Shown in pieces: positions 1 through 10,789 of a stretch of DNA of 64,000 nucleotides. Location of the stretch: contig JACVVK020000140.1 in NCBI GenBank assembly GCA_018292915.2, positions 301,001 to 365,000 on the forward strand. Direction: 5' to 3'. Origin of the DNA: Batillaria attramentaria (Eukaryota; Mollusca; Gastropoda; Batillariidae). Position numbers and translations under genes: made by a program. Below the pieces are notes generated by a model. That model ran no database searches. It was not told the origin of the DNA and saw nothing but the letters and a program-made list of their open reading frames with translations. Position 1 is the first letter of the stretch. Each line of letters opens with the position of its first letter.

Positions 1-422
1 AGGTACATGGACATAAAAGACAGTATCTGTCTCATAAAAGACAGTATCTTGTTTCTGGAGACATGAGTGGTAAGGCTAGATATGAACTGTATTACATGCA
101 TGTACTTGTACATCACAAAGTCCAAGTCCGACACAGTCAAGATGGTACATGTAATCACTTGTAAGTGAGAATTCCCAGTCTCTAGGGACAACAGAGATAA
201 GGCTGTTCAGATGAGCGCCTTCCTTTTTCTGATTATAGCTTTGAATCAGCGAGAATGTAAGGTTCTCAAGGGACTAGGGAATTTTCACCAATAAAATTGT
301 TTAAAACAAAAGTTAATCAGCATTAAATACCTGTTCTGTATGTAATTACTTTGTTATAGACAGTTGAATGAATCGTGGCCTCTTTGGCAAGTCCCAGTCA
401 AACACTTTGATGGCGTGCTCAT

Positions 423-423
<1 letters not shown>

Positions 424-476
<53 letters not shown>

Positions 477-606
477 GTGTACGTGTGTGTGTGTGTGTGT
501 GTGTACGTGTGTACGTGTGTGTGTGTGTGTGTGTCTGTGTGTGTCTGTGTGTGTATTGTATTCTCAGTTAGACAATAAAATCTTTGTTCTTATAAAGGAA
601 GGGGGA

Positions 607-661
<55 letters not shown>

Positions 662-697
662 TGTGTGTATGTGTGTGTACGTGTGTGTGTGTGTGTG
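424..697 (+). repeat. (TG)n microsatellites, two blocks
   Basis: Two long TG tracts, about 424-552 and 608-697, carry ac and ct interruptions and are separated by about 55 bp of unique sequence. The corresponding places in the duplicate (28040-28075 and 28128-28141) have only a few repeat units, so both tracts expanded here or contracted there after the duplication. Confidence 0.95.
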
Positions 698-792
698 AAG
701 GGGGAGGATGAGACATAATTGTTGTGCCCAACTTTGACTTGACTAGCTAACTCCATGTACTTCTATTTGAGAGGTTTCTGTGTTTCTTTCAG

Positions 793-842
793 GCATGGGT
801 GCAATGGCAGAGGTACCAAACATTGTTACAGCAGACACTTGA
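793..842 (+). pseudogene. Duplicated last exon of PPCDC, truncated by an 8-nt deletion
   Basis: After a good acceptor (tttctttcag) the exon reads GMGAMAEV like PPCDC exon 5 at 28240-28364. Compared with that exon it lacks 8 nt after the codon for Ala in IVTA, which shifts the frame to an immediate TGA at 840-842. The tail of about 25 residues present in the intact gene is therefore lost, although its former coding sequence continues recognisably to 909. It is either a dead exon of a partial duplicate or the shortened end of an upstream PPCDC paralogue. The deleted tail lies beyond the catalytic residues of the family, so function is not formally excluded. Confidence 0.7.
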
Positions 843-1639
843 AAAATGCAGGAATTCCGCTTTCCAGGATGGCTGCGTTCTCAGTGTGGAGAACAGTTCA
901 CAGCATTAAGTGATGAACCTTCACAACGTGCTCCCATACACCAGATACATGTGCATTTTGTGCATCAGTATGGACCCATACCTGCACTTATAGAACAAAA
1001 CTCCTGATTTGCACATCACGGTTCATATGGACACACACTGACAAGTATATCATCGTCATTGTGGAGTTTAAGCATGACTCAGTTTAGAAAATAGCAGCAT
1101 ATGACACACATTTTATATTTCTTGTACAACTTTTCTCAAAATCGAGTGATGCATTCCTAGACAATGAGAGATGTTTTAGCTGAAGTAAAAACCTTGCTTG
1201 CATGTGAGTGTCGTCATATGAAACAGGAACTTTAAATGGCGAGATTTTCCAGTTTAAGAGTGTTATTGTGTCTGCCTCTGGCATGAGCTCGCGTGGCGTT
1301 ACGCCCTAAAAACTACTCACTTGCCCTGTCTCTGGCATGAAAGTCCACGGTTAGGCAGTTCGTGATGAGATCCCAGCAGTTTCACACAGTCTTAGTGCTA
1401 GCATCACCCCTGCATGACATGTGCTGCCACTGTACAGAAGGGGCGCCTGTGTAGTCCTACATGTCAACAGTTCTATGAGTCAGTAGTCCTACGTGTGAAC
1501 AGTTTGATGATTTTTACGCGTTTTGTATCAGTTCCTCCTGTTGATAGTCCTACACTTACTTTTGTAAAGTTTTGTCAGTTCTATGTATCGATAGTCCTAC
1601 TTGTCGATAATCCTGCTTTCGCTGTTTCCTTCTGATGTT

Positions 1640-2060
1640 GTGCACACTAAAAAAAATCCCACGTTGAGGGTGGGTGGGTGTTTGGGGGTTTAACGTCCTT
1701 TTCCACCACATAGGGTGATATCAAAGACGGGGCAACGATGAGAAAGCCAGCACAAATATTTGGCCCCAGCGGGGATCGAACTCACGACCCGAGCATTAGA
1801 AGTCCAACACTCTACCATTCGACCACCCCGGCTCCCCCATCCCACGTTGATCTTTCGAAGAAGAGTAGGCTGTGGCCGGTATCGTGGTAAACAGAAATAC
1901 TGTCCCACGCACCAGAGTGAATAGCAGGGTGGAGGTTTGCACATAAAGTAGCAGGCTTTCACTGCTTGGTCCTCCAGCCCTGCGGCGCCGTGAGCATTTT
2001 CAGCAGAGATGGATATTTGCGCCGAGGAAAAGTCTACCATACCATACCATACCATTTTTT
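1640..2060. mobile_element. Copy-specific insertion of about 415 bp, itself carrying a SINE
   Basis: In the duplicate the sequence runs straight from gatgtt to acagaggtgttgatgg at 29223-29251. Here that point is opened by about 415 bp: a first element beginning near gtgcacactaaaa and ending after four tandem taccat units and a T run, with a tRNA-type SINE at 1668-1838 inside it. The outer element shows no coding capacity and its family is not recognised. Confidence 0.7.
1668..1838 (-). mobile_element. tRNA-derived SINE, family A, with perfect 12-bp target-site duplication
   Basis: Read on the minus strand it starts GGGAGCCGGGGTGGTCGAAT, with a tRNA-like A box, then a B box close to GTTCGATCC, then the body with GATATCACCC and a tail of GGACGTTAAAC followed by CACCCACCC. 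It is flanked by the direct repeat atcccacgttga at 1656-1667 and 1839-1850. The head resembles tRNA-Ser/Leu type A boxes (TGGCCGAATGG). At least eleven further copies or fragments lie in the window. Confidence 0.93.
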
Positions 2061-3164
2061 TTTTCACAGGTGTTGATGGTCCTACTGGTCGTGATTGCTA
2101 CTGGTTGGTAGTCCTACACTGTTCTACAGTACGTGTACATCTTTATCGAATCATTGTTTGAGCGCTTTCTGTCTGTCTCTCAGATTAATGCATGGTGCAA
2201 ATGGATCGACTGTTGAGCAGAGGGACTATGGACTGGGCAGGCAAAAAAAGCTAAAGGAGCGTAGGACTGTTGACATATAGGACTAATGATTTGTAAGACT
2301 GAAGGTACATGTACTTTGACAAATTGTATAGAGCTATCAACAGGTAGGATATCAAGCGCAGACTATTGAGAATCCAGACTATCAGCACGTAAGATTATTG
2401 GCATAGGACTAACAACACGCAAGTCTGTTGACATGTAGGACTACCGACATGCACCTGTACAGAGAGGGTAGGCGGCATCTCACGTACATAGAGGTCTGGG
2501 TCCATATGGACTCATGACAGGCGTGTAAACCAGGTAGCCCAGCTTCAGAGATTTATTCTCTTTCCAGTGGACTTTTTTCAGTTTCACGCAAATGCTAGGT
2601 GTATAATTATAGGAGGTACTCATGAACACATAGTTTAAAAAAAAAAGGACGAGCCATTAGCTGAAACATGGTAGACTAGTGTGATATGTGAAAGTATTGT
2701 CTGTGTCTGTGCCAAACCTGATGAGTACAAGGAAAACTTATATTGCACACAAGGGTTTTGGCATGGACGCTGACCAGCTACAGCCAGCGCCAGTTGTGAC
2801 TGATTCAGTTTTCAGGTAGATGTGGCTGTTAATCTCTTTGCCGCTGCCTTCTGTAGTTTGAGTGTCACGTAAAAATTGCCTGTGTCGAGTGTGTCCCCAT
2901 GTCATTGATGATGTATTTGATGAGGAGTATTAGTGAGAGCATTGATGAAAATCTTTTCTTTGGAATTCACATATACATGCACTATTTTTGGGATGTACAC
3001 ACCCCGCCATACTCTGCATACTAAAATAAAGAGGAATGGCTCATACCATAAAGCTGTTTCTCCCAATTTCGTGCTATTGCGTTACTGTTGCCGGTGTTGG
3101 TTTTTTTGTTGTTGTTGTTGTTGCTGCTGTTTTTTCAAATCTGTAAGCCCCCCCCCCCCCCCCC

Positions 3165-3480
3165 CCGAATGGAAGCAACTGACCGGGCTTGTCAGACCAA
3201 TCTTGTTTTTGGAAGAGTGACGTGAGATTGTTTTCTTTGAACCATGACGTTTTCCCTCACTGGGATGACGCATAATACATTTGACGTAATCACTTTGATA
3301 CGATTCTCGCAATGAACAGTTGAACATAGTCCCATGTGTTGCTGCTTGTGAACTACATTCGGTGATAAGGGAACTTCACAACACCAAAGAAGCGTTTCCT
3401 GGCTAAAATCGAATTAATACCGGTTCAATATGTTTAACAGACAAGTCTGCGCGGCGAACAGTTTGTCACCATGTGTTATG
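3165..3480 (-). repeat. Interspersed repeat, inverted relative to 36755-37020
   Basis: The segment from gaatggaagcaactgaccgg through gtttaacagacaagtctgcg is a diverged reverse complement of 36755-37020. Shared words include tgacgcataatacatttgacg and cttgtcagaccaatcttg. It is preceded by a T/G/C-rich tract and a C run at 3149-3166. The family is not recognised and no coding sequence was seen. Confidence 0.75.
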
Positions 3481-3489
3481 TGCTGCTGC

Positions 3490-4918
3490 TGCTTTTGTAA
3501 TCGTCTCTTATTCCACCACAAGGCAGGTACGTGATCGTCTGCACCGTGCAATAATACTTGCCTGCAGAATGCAACACCTTGGCCACTCTCTGGGGCACAG
3601 AGTCTTTCAGTGGAAAGTACCTCTGTGCACAGTGGGGAAATGGCGCTCACTGCGCTACCGTGACGGGCCTAAATTGTCTCGGTGCTCTCAAACACAAGGT
3701 CGCGCACTATGTCATCCTTGACCAGCTTTGAACCCAGAGGGATCCTCAGTGGCGCAAGTGATGGCAGGCTGTCTTCAGAGTGAAAGTAGGCGTGTTTCTG
3801 AATCAGAGACATACATAACATGTCTCTGTCTGAATGGACAGATCTATTATTACATTCAGTCTTAGAGCACGGGTGTGTATGCTTTTGTAATCGTCTCTTA
3901 TTCCACCACAAGGCAGGTACGTGATGGTCTGCACCGTGCAATAATACTTGCCTGTAGAGTGTAACACCCTTGCTAGACTCCAGAGTGCAGTCCCTTTTCG
4001 GCGGGGCGTGAAAATGTGACTGCTTACACCCAGCGCCATTTTCAAAAATGGCGAATTTTTTTTAGAAAAGCAGAGACTTGTGTGTCATATGATTCGATTT
4101 GAAACGAAGTCTTGAATATCCGACCACTTTTCGTTTGGGCAAAATCTTTGCCAGCGGACAATTATTGTTGCGCTTTGATGGCACTGTTTACGTGGTACAC
4201 TGATCCAACAGGATGTGAGTAAACGGCAAGGGGGTTGCACTCTGACAGGCAAGGGTGTTGCACTCTACAGGCAAGTATTATTGCACGGTGCAGACGATCA
4301 CATACCTGCCTTGTGGTGGAATAAGAGACGATTACAAAAGCATACACACCCGTGCTCTAGGACTGAATGTAATAATAGATCTGTCCATACAGACAGAGAC
4401 ATGTTACGTATGTCTCTGATTCAGAAACACGCCTACTTTCACTCTGAAGACAGCCTGCCATCACTTGCGCCACTGAGGATCCCTCTGGGTTCAAAGCTGG
4501 TCAAGGATGACATAGTGCGCGACCTTGTGTTTGAGAGCACCGAGACAATTTAGGCCCGTCACGGTAGCGCAGTGAGCGCCATTTCCCCACCGTGCACAGA
4601 GGTACTTTCCACTGAAAGACTCTGTGCCCCAGAGAGTGCACCTTGGCCTGTCAGAGTGCAACCCAATTGCCGTTTACTCACATCCTGTTGGATCAGTGTA
4701 CCACGTAAACAGTGCCATCAAATCGCAACAATAATTGTCCGCTGGCAAAGATTTTGCCCAAACCAAAAGTGGTCGGATATTCAAGACTTCGTTTCAAATC
4801 GATTCATATGACACAGAAGTCTTCGCTTTTCTAAAAAAATTTCGCCATTTTTTAAAATGGCGCTGGGTGTAAGCAGTCACATTTTCACGCCCCGCCGAAA
4901 AGGGACTGCACTCTGGAG

Positions 4919-4925
<7 letters not shown>
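3490..4925. repeat. Complex inverted duplication with interleaved arms
   Basis: Three blocks recur in inverted orientation. Block X (tgtaatcgtctcttattccacc) occurs at about 3493-3568 and 3890-3955 and inverted at about 4262-4340. Block A (about 3590-3890) is inverted at about 4345-4640. Block B (about 3960-4250, including gtttacgtggtacactgatcc) is inverted at about 4645-4925. The order is X-A-X-B-X'-A'-B', so it is not one simple hairpin. ORFs of about 80-110 codons on both strands are mirror translations of these arms and are not taken as genes. Confidence 0.85.
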
Positions 4926-4983
<58 letters not shown>

Positions 4984-5215
4984 GCGCGCGAGAGTGTGCA
5001 TGTGCTCCATTTAAACCTCTGTGAACCCCCCCCCCCCCCCCAAAAAAAAAAAAAAAAAAAAAAAAAAACACCAACAACAACAAAAACCCACAGCAAACAA
5101 AACAAACAAACAAAAAAGCAAAAAAAAAACCCAAACAACCCAAACAACAAAGACACACACACACACAACACAAAACAAAAGAAAAACCAACATAAACAAA
5201 GTAACACACACACAA
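4922..5215. repeat. (CA)n tract followed by C-run/A-run and A-rich low-complexity DNA
   Basis: A 60-bp (CA)n tract (4922-4981) is followed by a run of about 16 C and then about 27 A at 5026-5068, then about 150 bp of A-rich (CAA)-like sequence. Apparent lysine/asparagine- or phenylalanine-rich ORFs here are low-complexity artefacts. Confidence 0.95.
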
Positions 5216-5576
5216 TTCTTTTGAAATTCCGATAGCACCACGTGGTTGATGTCCGGTGCATTGGTCATACCGCTGTTAGAAGAACTCTTAATCACAAGTG
5301 CATTCATCTTCCCCAAGCAGATATTGAATGCCTCACACACCGGATCTGAACGACTCTAGATGACGCCTGCAGGCTGAACTAAATTAGATAAATAAATGAA
5401 TAACCCCACGATAAAAAAAAAGCTAGAAAAAGAGAAAGAAGAGAGGAGGAGAAAGAAGATAAGCAGAGATAGAGAGGAGAAAAATGACACGATTACACCG
5501 AAAGAAAAAAAAAACACCAAACAACAACAACAACAACAAAACAAAACAAAAAAACGGTTGAACCTAGCAGCATCGT

Positions 5577-6160
5577 AGCTTTCGTTGGGTTTGATATCGA
5601 CACCATTGCTGACGAAGTGCGTCTCCCGGCTGATAAGCTTCTCAAAAGCCGACAAAGTATTTCCGTCCGAGTCGTTTCTGGTTAAGAAAAGACTAGTTGC
5701 GGTACGCAAGACCCGTCTCCCAGACTCTAAGCGGTAACCAATAACCGATGACATCCTGCACCGCTTGTTAACAATCCCTACACCGCGCGGCTGGCAGCAG
5801 CCATCAGCGCTACATGTATCGATCCGTGTTTCTCTTGGCTTTCCACGCGTTCCTGCGCGCGGGTGAAATCACATGACTCTGTCCATAATCTCCAGGTAGA
5901 CAGCATACGAATCCGGGGGTCGCGGGCACAGATAACGTTCCACACCTTCAAGCACTCAGAGGGTCAGGCAAAAACTCGTTTCATCAACAGCATTTCAGGG
6001 CCGGCCGGTTGCCCGGTTCAGGCACTAAACGACTACATCGCAGTTAGGGGTTGTACATCGGGTCCCCTCTACGCAGTCGATGGATCAGCAGATAATATAC
6101 ACGCAGATAAGAGGAATCCGATGAAGGCAGCGTGCTCAGATGTTTGGTGCATAAACAAGG
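5577..6160 (+). mobile_element. Degenerate tyrosine-recombinase retroelement (DIRS/Ngaro-like) remnant
   Basis: About 5814-5871 encodes a segment with FLLAFHAFLRAGEI, the catalytic-arginine region of tyrosine recombinases of DIRS/Ngaro elements. A frameshift follows, and about 5869-6100 encodes SIRIRGSRAQITF, then a KHSEGQ stretch, then GCPVQALNDYIAVRG and SGPLY, the middle of the same domain (Kh-x-x-G and CPV-x-x-L motifs). The C-terminal HxxR and tyrosine segments are absent. Upstream, about 5580-5640 reads FVGFDIDTIADEVRLP, resembling the reverse transcriptase end of such elements, but the opposite strand is also open there and that assignment is weak. The element is dead. Confidence 0.6.
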
Positions 6161-6185
6161 ACAGGCTAGGAATTTTGTTGACATT

Positions 6186-6189
<4 letters not shown>

Positions 6190-6226
<37 letters not shown>

Positions 6227-6750
6227 AGCTCCTTCATTGAAAACCTTCAAGACCCGGCTATTCAAGCATTTACGTGCATTTTAAAACAAGTGGTCTGCTC
6301 ATACTCACTGCGCCCTCTTCCCCGACCCTCGTTTCAAATCTTTCCTCTTTATATTGCGTTCCTTTGTAATCTTTGATTCACTTGTCTGATGCTTATCACG
6401 GTATCTTATCCTTGGTTCTTTTCCCCCTACCTTTGCATAATGTACAACACCCGTGCACTGCTGGTACATGCATACGGATTCGTATTATATAATTATGACT
6501 AGGGGAATAGCTTAGCTACAGCAATATCACCTACAATCGTGTTTGTGAGTGGGCTGCGCGTGCGTCGCCCGCTTTATTATTGCTTTATTATTATCACGCT
6601 TTGTGTTTGTTGTTGTCTTTATGAGTGTACTGTTTTGTATAATTATTATCCTTTGTAGCTGTAGCAACGGCAAGTTGTAATACTGGTCTCCGGACCAAAA
6701 ACTTCCACCGTTGGAAAACAAAGGTTCATTTCATTTCATTTCCTCTCTCG
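6190..6750 (+). mobile_element. 5'-truncated LINE 3' end
   Basis: After a (CT)n tract, 6228-6286 encodes APSLKTFKTRLFKHLRAF then stop. This matches the usual C terminus of CR1/L2-type reverse transcriptase ORFs (FKs-x-LKTxLF; compare SLATFKAKLKTHLFSS at 58548-58601). About 450 bp of T-rich non-coding sequence follows and ends in a short tttcatttcatttc repeat at 6728-6742, the kind of terminal microsatellite seen at LINE 3' ends. Confidence 0.55.
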
Positions 6751-6824
6751 GTCTGTATAGATCTTGGAATCTCGTTGCGTCTCGCATAATCAAACATAAT
6801 CAAATATTGTGGCACGAAGGAAGG

Positions 6825-6827
<3 letters not shown>

Positions 6828-6913
<86 letters not shown>
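6828..6913 (+). repeat. (TG)n microsatellite
   Basis: About 86 bp of nearly pure TG with one tt interruption. It is followed by catttcag and a short open stretch that could be mistaken for an exon. Confidence 0.95.
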
Positions 6914-6914
<1 letters not shown>

Positions 6915-7189
6915 ATTTCAGTCGCGAGGAATTGTTCCCGATCGTTCCCAATTTGTGTTTCGTTCAGAACTTTACTGACAAGGATTTCAAGGCGTTCTAC
7001 CAGAGTGCAGTGAGATTTAGCCACACTGACCCAAGTGTCTTTCTCCCCTGACAAAGAGGGCGTTCAAAAGTCAAAGGTCAAGACAGGAAACTACGCATAT
7101 TTCTCCCCGTTTGAGAACCTGAGTGAAAAACATGGTCTGCGGAAATTTACGACTTGGCTAAAATCAGTTCCGGAGAGATATCTGACTCA

Positions 7190-7335
7190 GCTCAGCTACT
7201 TGAGTTTCTGAATTCAGAATTGCATTGATGTTTAAATTTCAGTGGGCTGAACATATCCAAGGCAGAGAGGGGGGCTGGGGGCAGCAGGAAGCCGGAGTAC
7301 CCCGGAGAGAATCCCCGAAGATCGACCCGAATGAA
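7190..7335 (-). mobile_element. SINE family B fragment
   Basis: Reverse-complement match to the body of family B (compare 30900-31080 and 55400-55550): AGCTACTTGAGTTTCTGAATT, the FNNGGGCTGAAC-type block, and the GCCGGAGTACCCCGGAGAGA block. Both the tRNA-like head and the tail are missing. Confidence 0.7.
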
Positions 7336-7707
7336 CGGTGCCACATACTTACGCGGAACACTTCGATGTCTCGGATAAGGCTCCAACCCCAACGTCTCGT
7401 ACTGGTGGCCGGAGACATAACCTCCACACCATTGGTACAAAAACACACAGAACTGAAACCGGACCAGCGGGAAACCTTGCTTGCAATTCGGCAAGAGAGT
7501 CCAGCCGATCGAGAGAAGACGAAGAAACAACTGACCTGTACAGGAAGACAACTGCGTGGCAGACCTTGTGAAAAACCACCTTGAACGATATGAGGCAGCA
7601 GTCACTCAGTCAGTGTTACGTGTGATGTGACGTGCATCCACTGTCACATTAAGGCCTTCACAAACGTAGAGTCAGGTGCCGATGAGTGAAATCAGAATTT
7701 TTCCAAA

Positions 7708-7708
7708 A

Positions 7709-7760
<52 letters not shown>
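7708..7760 (+). repeat. (TG)n microsatellite
   Basis: Pure TG repeat of about 52 bp. The 800 bp that follow (7760-8590) are AT-rich, with no coding or repeat structure that I can recognise. Confidence 0.95.
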
Positions 7761-8599
7761 GGAAGTACCAGGCTGTACGTGCGTGTGTTAATCCCCCTCC
7801 CTTTTTCTTTTTCTTCTTTTTTTTACGTAGGCTGCTTTCGCTGAAAGAACAATCTGGTCTAACCTTTCAGTTTGACGGGAAAATACATTTTTGGTTTGGG
7901 GCGTAAACGGAGAAATAATCCACATCCGAAACCGGATATTATAGTTTTCTGAATTCCACGTAGAAGCGAATAATTATAGAAACAAACTCACCGGATAAAA
8001 TCTCTGTCCCTTTTAGATGCAAAAAAAGTAACAAAAGCAGGAAAAGTGATATTTTTTACGTGAACAAGAAACTTTCTGGTCGAATAAGAAGCTAAAGAAA
8101 AAAAAAATGTAGTACTTAGGGAGATACAATTTCAGTTTCGGCGTAGTCTTGCACGGGGAATTGCTGGAGACTACTATCAATACAATTTTTACAGATCAAG
8201 GATCACCATCCACAAAAACGGTATCGACAGGAAATCTCATTTTTGTCTATAGCCAATGAAACTTTTTCAGAAGATTAAGATGCAAAAATAAAATGTAATA
8301 CATACGGAAAATACGAGATTACATTTGCACAGGGAAACTGGAGTCTGATATTACGACTTTCACTTAATTATCTAAAGTAATTTTTTTTTTTAAATCAGTT
8401 ACGGCAACGAAACTGATGCTTCTTTTTTGGGTTTGTGTGTGTGATTACTTTGTCGAAATTTCAGCAAATAACTTTTTTCTGCACAATTTTTTTTCTGCCT
8501 AATTTCTTTTTTATAGTAGATACTTCTAGAAGAAAAACTGCTATTATTTTCATATTTAGCCAACCATAAAATATTCTTACACCACAACGATACACCCCG

Positions 8600-9420
8600 T
8601 GATTACGCCTGTTTGGAATATACGGCGGCAACAAAGGTCCGCCACTCCCGTCTCTGTCCAATTCACCGGCACAGTTCATTTTCAGTTTGTCTCAAAGATT
8701 AATGTCCGCATGAGTTGTGTGCCTTGCAAACACAGAACCGCAGGAAGTAGTATGCATAATATTTCGTGGCAACTCCGTGCTCTGCCATGAAATACTGCAT
8801 GTCAACCCTGTTCCGGGTCCGTCAATAACTCTAGGTCCCTATGACGACGCCCAAGTCGGGCTAACCGAGACCGAGCCGAGCTAAGTGATACATGAGAAGG
8901 AAAAAAAAAAAAACCAACTCGGTGACAAGGAAAGTGGACAGTAGCGAACAACTTTGAGGTCCCCGTGTTATTTCACAGTGTGCACAGAAGCGGTGAAAAC
9001 TGTCACATTCACCAGCACAGTACATTTTCAGCATGTTTCGAGATTATTGCCTGCATGAGTTGTCCCCCTTCCCGCAACAAGCACGCATTTTTCGTAGCAG
9101 AGCGCAAAGCTGCCACGAAAAATGCATGCAGGCTGCGGGTCTGTGTATGCACGGGGGACAACAGTTTTCACTACTGTCCACTTTCCTTGTCACCGAGTAC
9201 ATGTATTTTTCTTTTTTCCCTTCTTAGGCATCACTTAGCTCGGCTCGGTCAGCCCGACTTGGGCGTCGTCGCAGGGACCTACAGTTATCGACGGACCCGG
9301 AACAGGGTTGACTGCATGTTTGCTGCGGCAAGGGAGACAACACATTCGGACAGGCTGAAAATGCAATGTGCGGGTGAATTTGACAGAATTCACCACTTCT
9401 GTGCACACTGAAATAACACG
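8600..9420. mobile_element. Nested fold-back (inverted-repeat) element
   Basis: The outer left part (about 8650-8890, with tcaaccctgttccgggtccg and gacgacgcccaagtcgggct) recurs inverted at about 9230-9400. A shared inner pair, ctcggtgacaaggaaagtgg at 8919-8938, is inverted at 9178-9198. A second unit with cacagtgtgcacagaag at 8976-8992 sits between the arms and has its inverse at the right end (9394-9411). The same terminal sequence bounds the element at 15958-16275, so this is one non-autonomous fold-back family. The 148-codon ORF across it is fortuitous. Confidence 0.8.
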
Positions 9421-9960
9421 GTAACGGCTAATTTGTTCACGACTGTTGCCAAGGTGCGCGCGCTAGAAACAATGGGACAACAAAACATACAAAATACACA
9501 CAGAAAGCACACGACGGACAGAACAAAACAAGAACAAACAATTTCCAAATTAAACTGACAAAGAACAAAGGCATGACATCTACGCGTACATACTTTGACT
9601 ACAACTAAAATGACTCACTCACACTACAAACACAACACACACTAATTCTGCATTCCACCCGCGGATTCACACTGTACAACTGAGATACGAGTATACTCGT
9701 GAATCAGATAATCAAGGTCCGTTGGTTCCAACAAATTTCATGGTCAAGTGTAAGCTCCGCCTCCGCCCCACCCCCCTTTCCGTATTTGCCCCACGTCTCT
9801 GGTCAAGCGCTGGGTCCTTCTACTTGCCATCCAGGAAGCTGGCAAACAATGATATTAATCGTTACCACAACCCAGTAACGACATTTTAAAATACCCGAAA
9901 CTTTCCGTTTAAGTTTCCGATACGATAGCTGATACGGTAATTATTTCCACATACCCTGGC
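9421..9960. other. No gene or repeat recognised
   Basis: About 540 bp of mixed composition with several CA-rich words. No coding-like frame, splice-framed exon or internal duplication was seen. Confidence 0.6.
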
Positions 9961-9964
9961 CAGG

Positions 9965-10110
9965 TAGACCGGCCCCAGTGCCGTCTCAAACCATGTACAC
10001 GTCTGCTTCGGACGGGAGTTCTCAGAGAAGTGACCGGTAGACCGGCCCCAGTGCCGTCTCAAACCATGTACACGTCTGCTTCGGACGGGAGTTCTCAGAG
10101 AAGTGACCGG
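9965..10110. repeat. Two-copy 73-bp tandem repeat
   Basis: A 73-bp unit beginning tagaccggccccagtgccg occurs twice back to back (9965-10037, 10038-10110) with almost no differences, so it is a recent local duplication. Confidence 0.95.
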
Positions 10111-10130
10111 TTGGAAAAGTCTGTAAGTCT

Positions 10131-10263
10131 GCTCCTACTGTGCTTTCCTCGTGCTCCGTGCAACTACCAAGCATGACAAGAGTTACCAACACGTGTCGGC
10201 TCCTACTGTTCTTTCCTCGTGCTCCGTGCAATTACCAAGCATGACAAGAGTTACCAACACGTC
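10131..10263. repeat. Two-copy 68-bp tandem repeat
   Basis: The unit gctcctactgt to accaacacgt starts at 10131 and again at 10199 with two or three substitutions. It lies 20 bp after the 73-bp tandem pair, so two independent dimers sit side by side. Confidence 0.93.
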
Positions 10264-10380
10264 ATACACAAGCACACACACGTGCCACGGATGATACACA
10301 AAGGCGTGCAACCGAAGGGAAGGACGGCCACTTAAAGGTCTACTACACAGACAAAAATAAAGTACCTCGTGACAATTGTC

Positions 10381-10735
10381 CATTTTTTTTTTTTTTTTTG
10401 CCCCAACTCTTTGCCAGCTCCACTGGTGTTCCTCCCAGGTCATGGGTGGTCATGGAGGAATCGGAAGCTGGGACAATTTTTATTATGCATGATGACGGAG
10501 ATGAGGATGATGGTAAGATGATGCTATGTGGTTTGGGACTGCGGGACAGGGCAGCATTCCGCGTTTCCTGTCATAAATATCCCGGCATTAACCAAGCACG
10601 GGAACCACGGCACGTGCGGGGCCGGCCGTGTAATCATCCACATCATAAGACGTGTCATACTAAGGGAAGCACCCCCAAAGTCGCACCCGTGAAGTGGGTT
10701 TAGGTGAGAGTAGGGGGGGGGGGGGTCCACAGATA
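10381..10735 (-). mobile_element. SINE family C, head-less copy
   Basis: Matches 26038-26400 from the T run (poly-A tail on the minus strand) through gtcgcacccgtgaagtgggt. Shared words include ttcctcccaggtcatgggtgg and tttttattatgcatgatga. The tRNA-like head seen in the full copy (26400-26538) is missing; the match ends near a G run at 10716-10727. Confidence 0.85.
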
Positions 10736-10789
10736 TTAGTTGTATCGGTTAGCCTGTTTCACGTCAGTGTAGAGGCTAATGCCAGTGAA

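Larger units (their letters stand above)
61..3027 (+). repeat. Segmental duplicate of the PPCDC 3' end and flank (copy 1)
   Basis: This stretch is a diverged direct copy of about 27687-30090. It covers most of PPCDC intron 4, the last exon and about 1.7 kb of downstream flank in the same order and orientation. Homology begins abruptly at about 61, only about 43 bp inside intron 4 of the intact gene, and fades near 3027. The copy differs by several insertions: a nested one at about 1640-2060, and longer (TG)n tracts. The first 60 bases do not match the intact intron, so exon 4 is not visible here. Whether a fuller PPCDC copy lies upstream of the window cannot be told. Confidence 0.85.

Noticed and set aside
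364..711. Long cysteine/valine-rich or threonine/histidine-rich ORFs over TG/CA tracts here and at many other places (for example 22855-23571, 41743-42214, 59063-59846)
   Set aside because: They are translations of dinucleotide repeats that stay open in every frame; composition is two residues only and there is no domain or splice context.
4215..4553. ORF of 112 codons with a near-identical partner on the opposite strand at 3669-3941
   Set aside because: Both are mirror readings of an inverted repeat; no family resemblance and no selection signal, so treated as non-coding repeat.
6923..7051. Open stretch after catttcag that encodes FSREELFPIVPNLCFVQNFTDKDF-like peptide
   Set aside because: Could be an orphan exon, but no neighbouring exon, donor or recognisable family was found; (TG)n plus TTTCAG arises easily by chance.
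8965..9411. 148-codon ORF
   Set aside because: Coincides exactly with a fold-back element shared with 15958-16275; the frame is not kept in the other copy.
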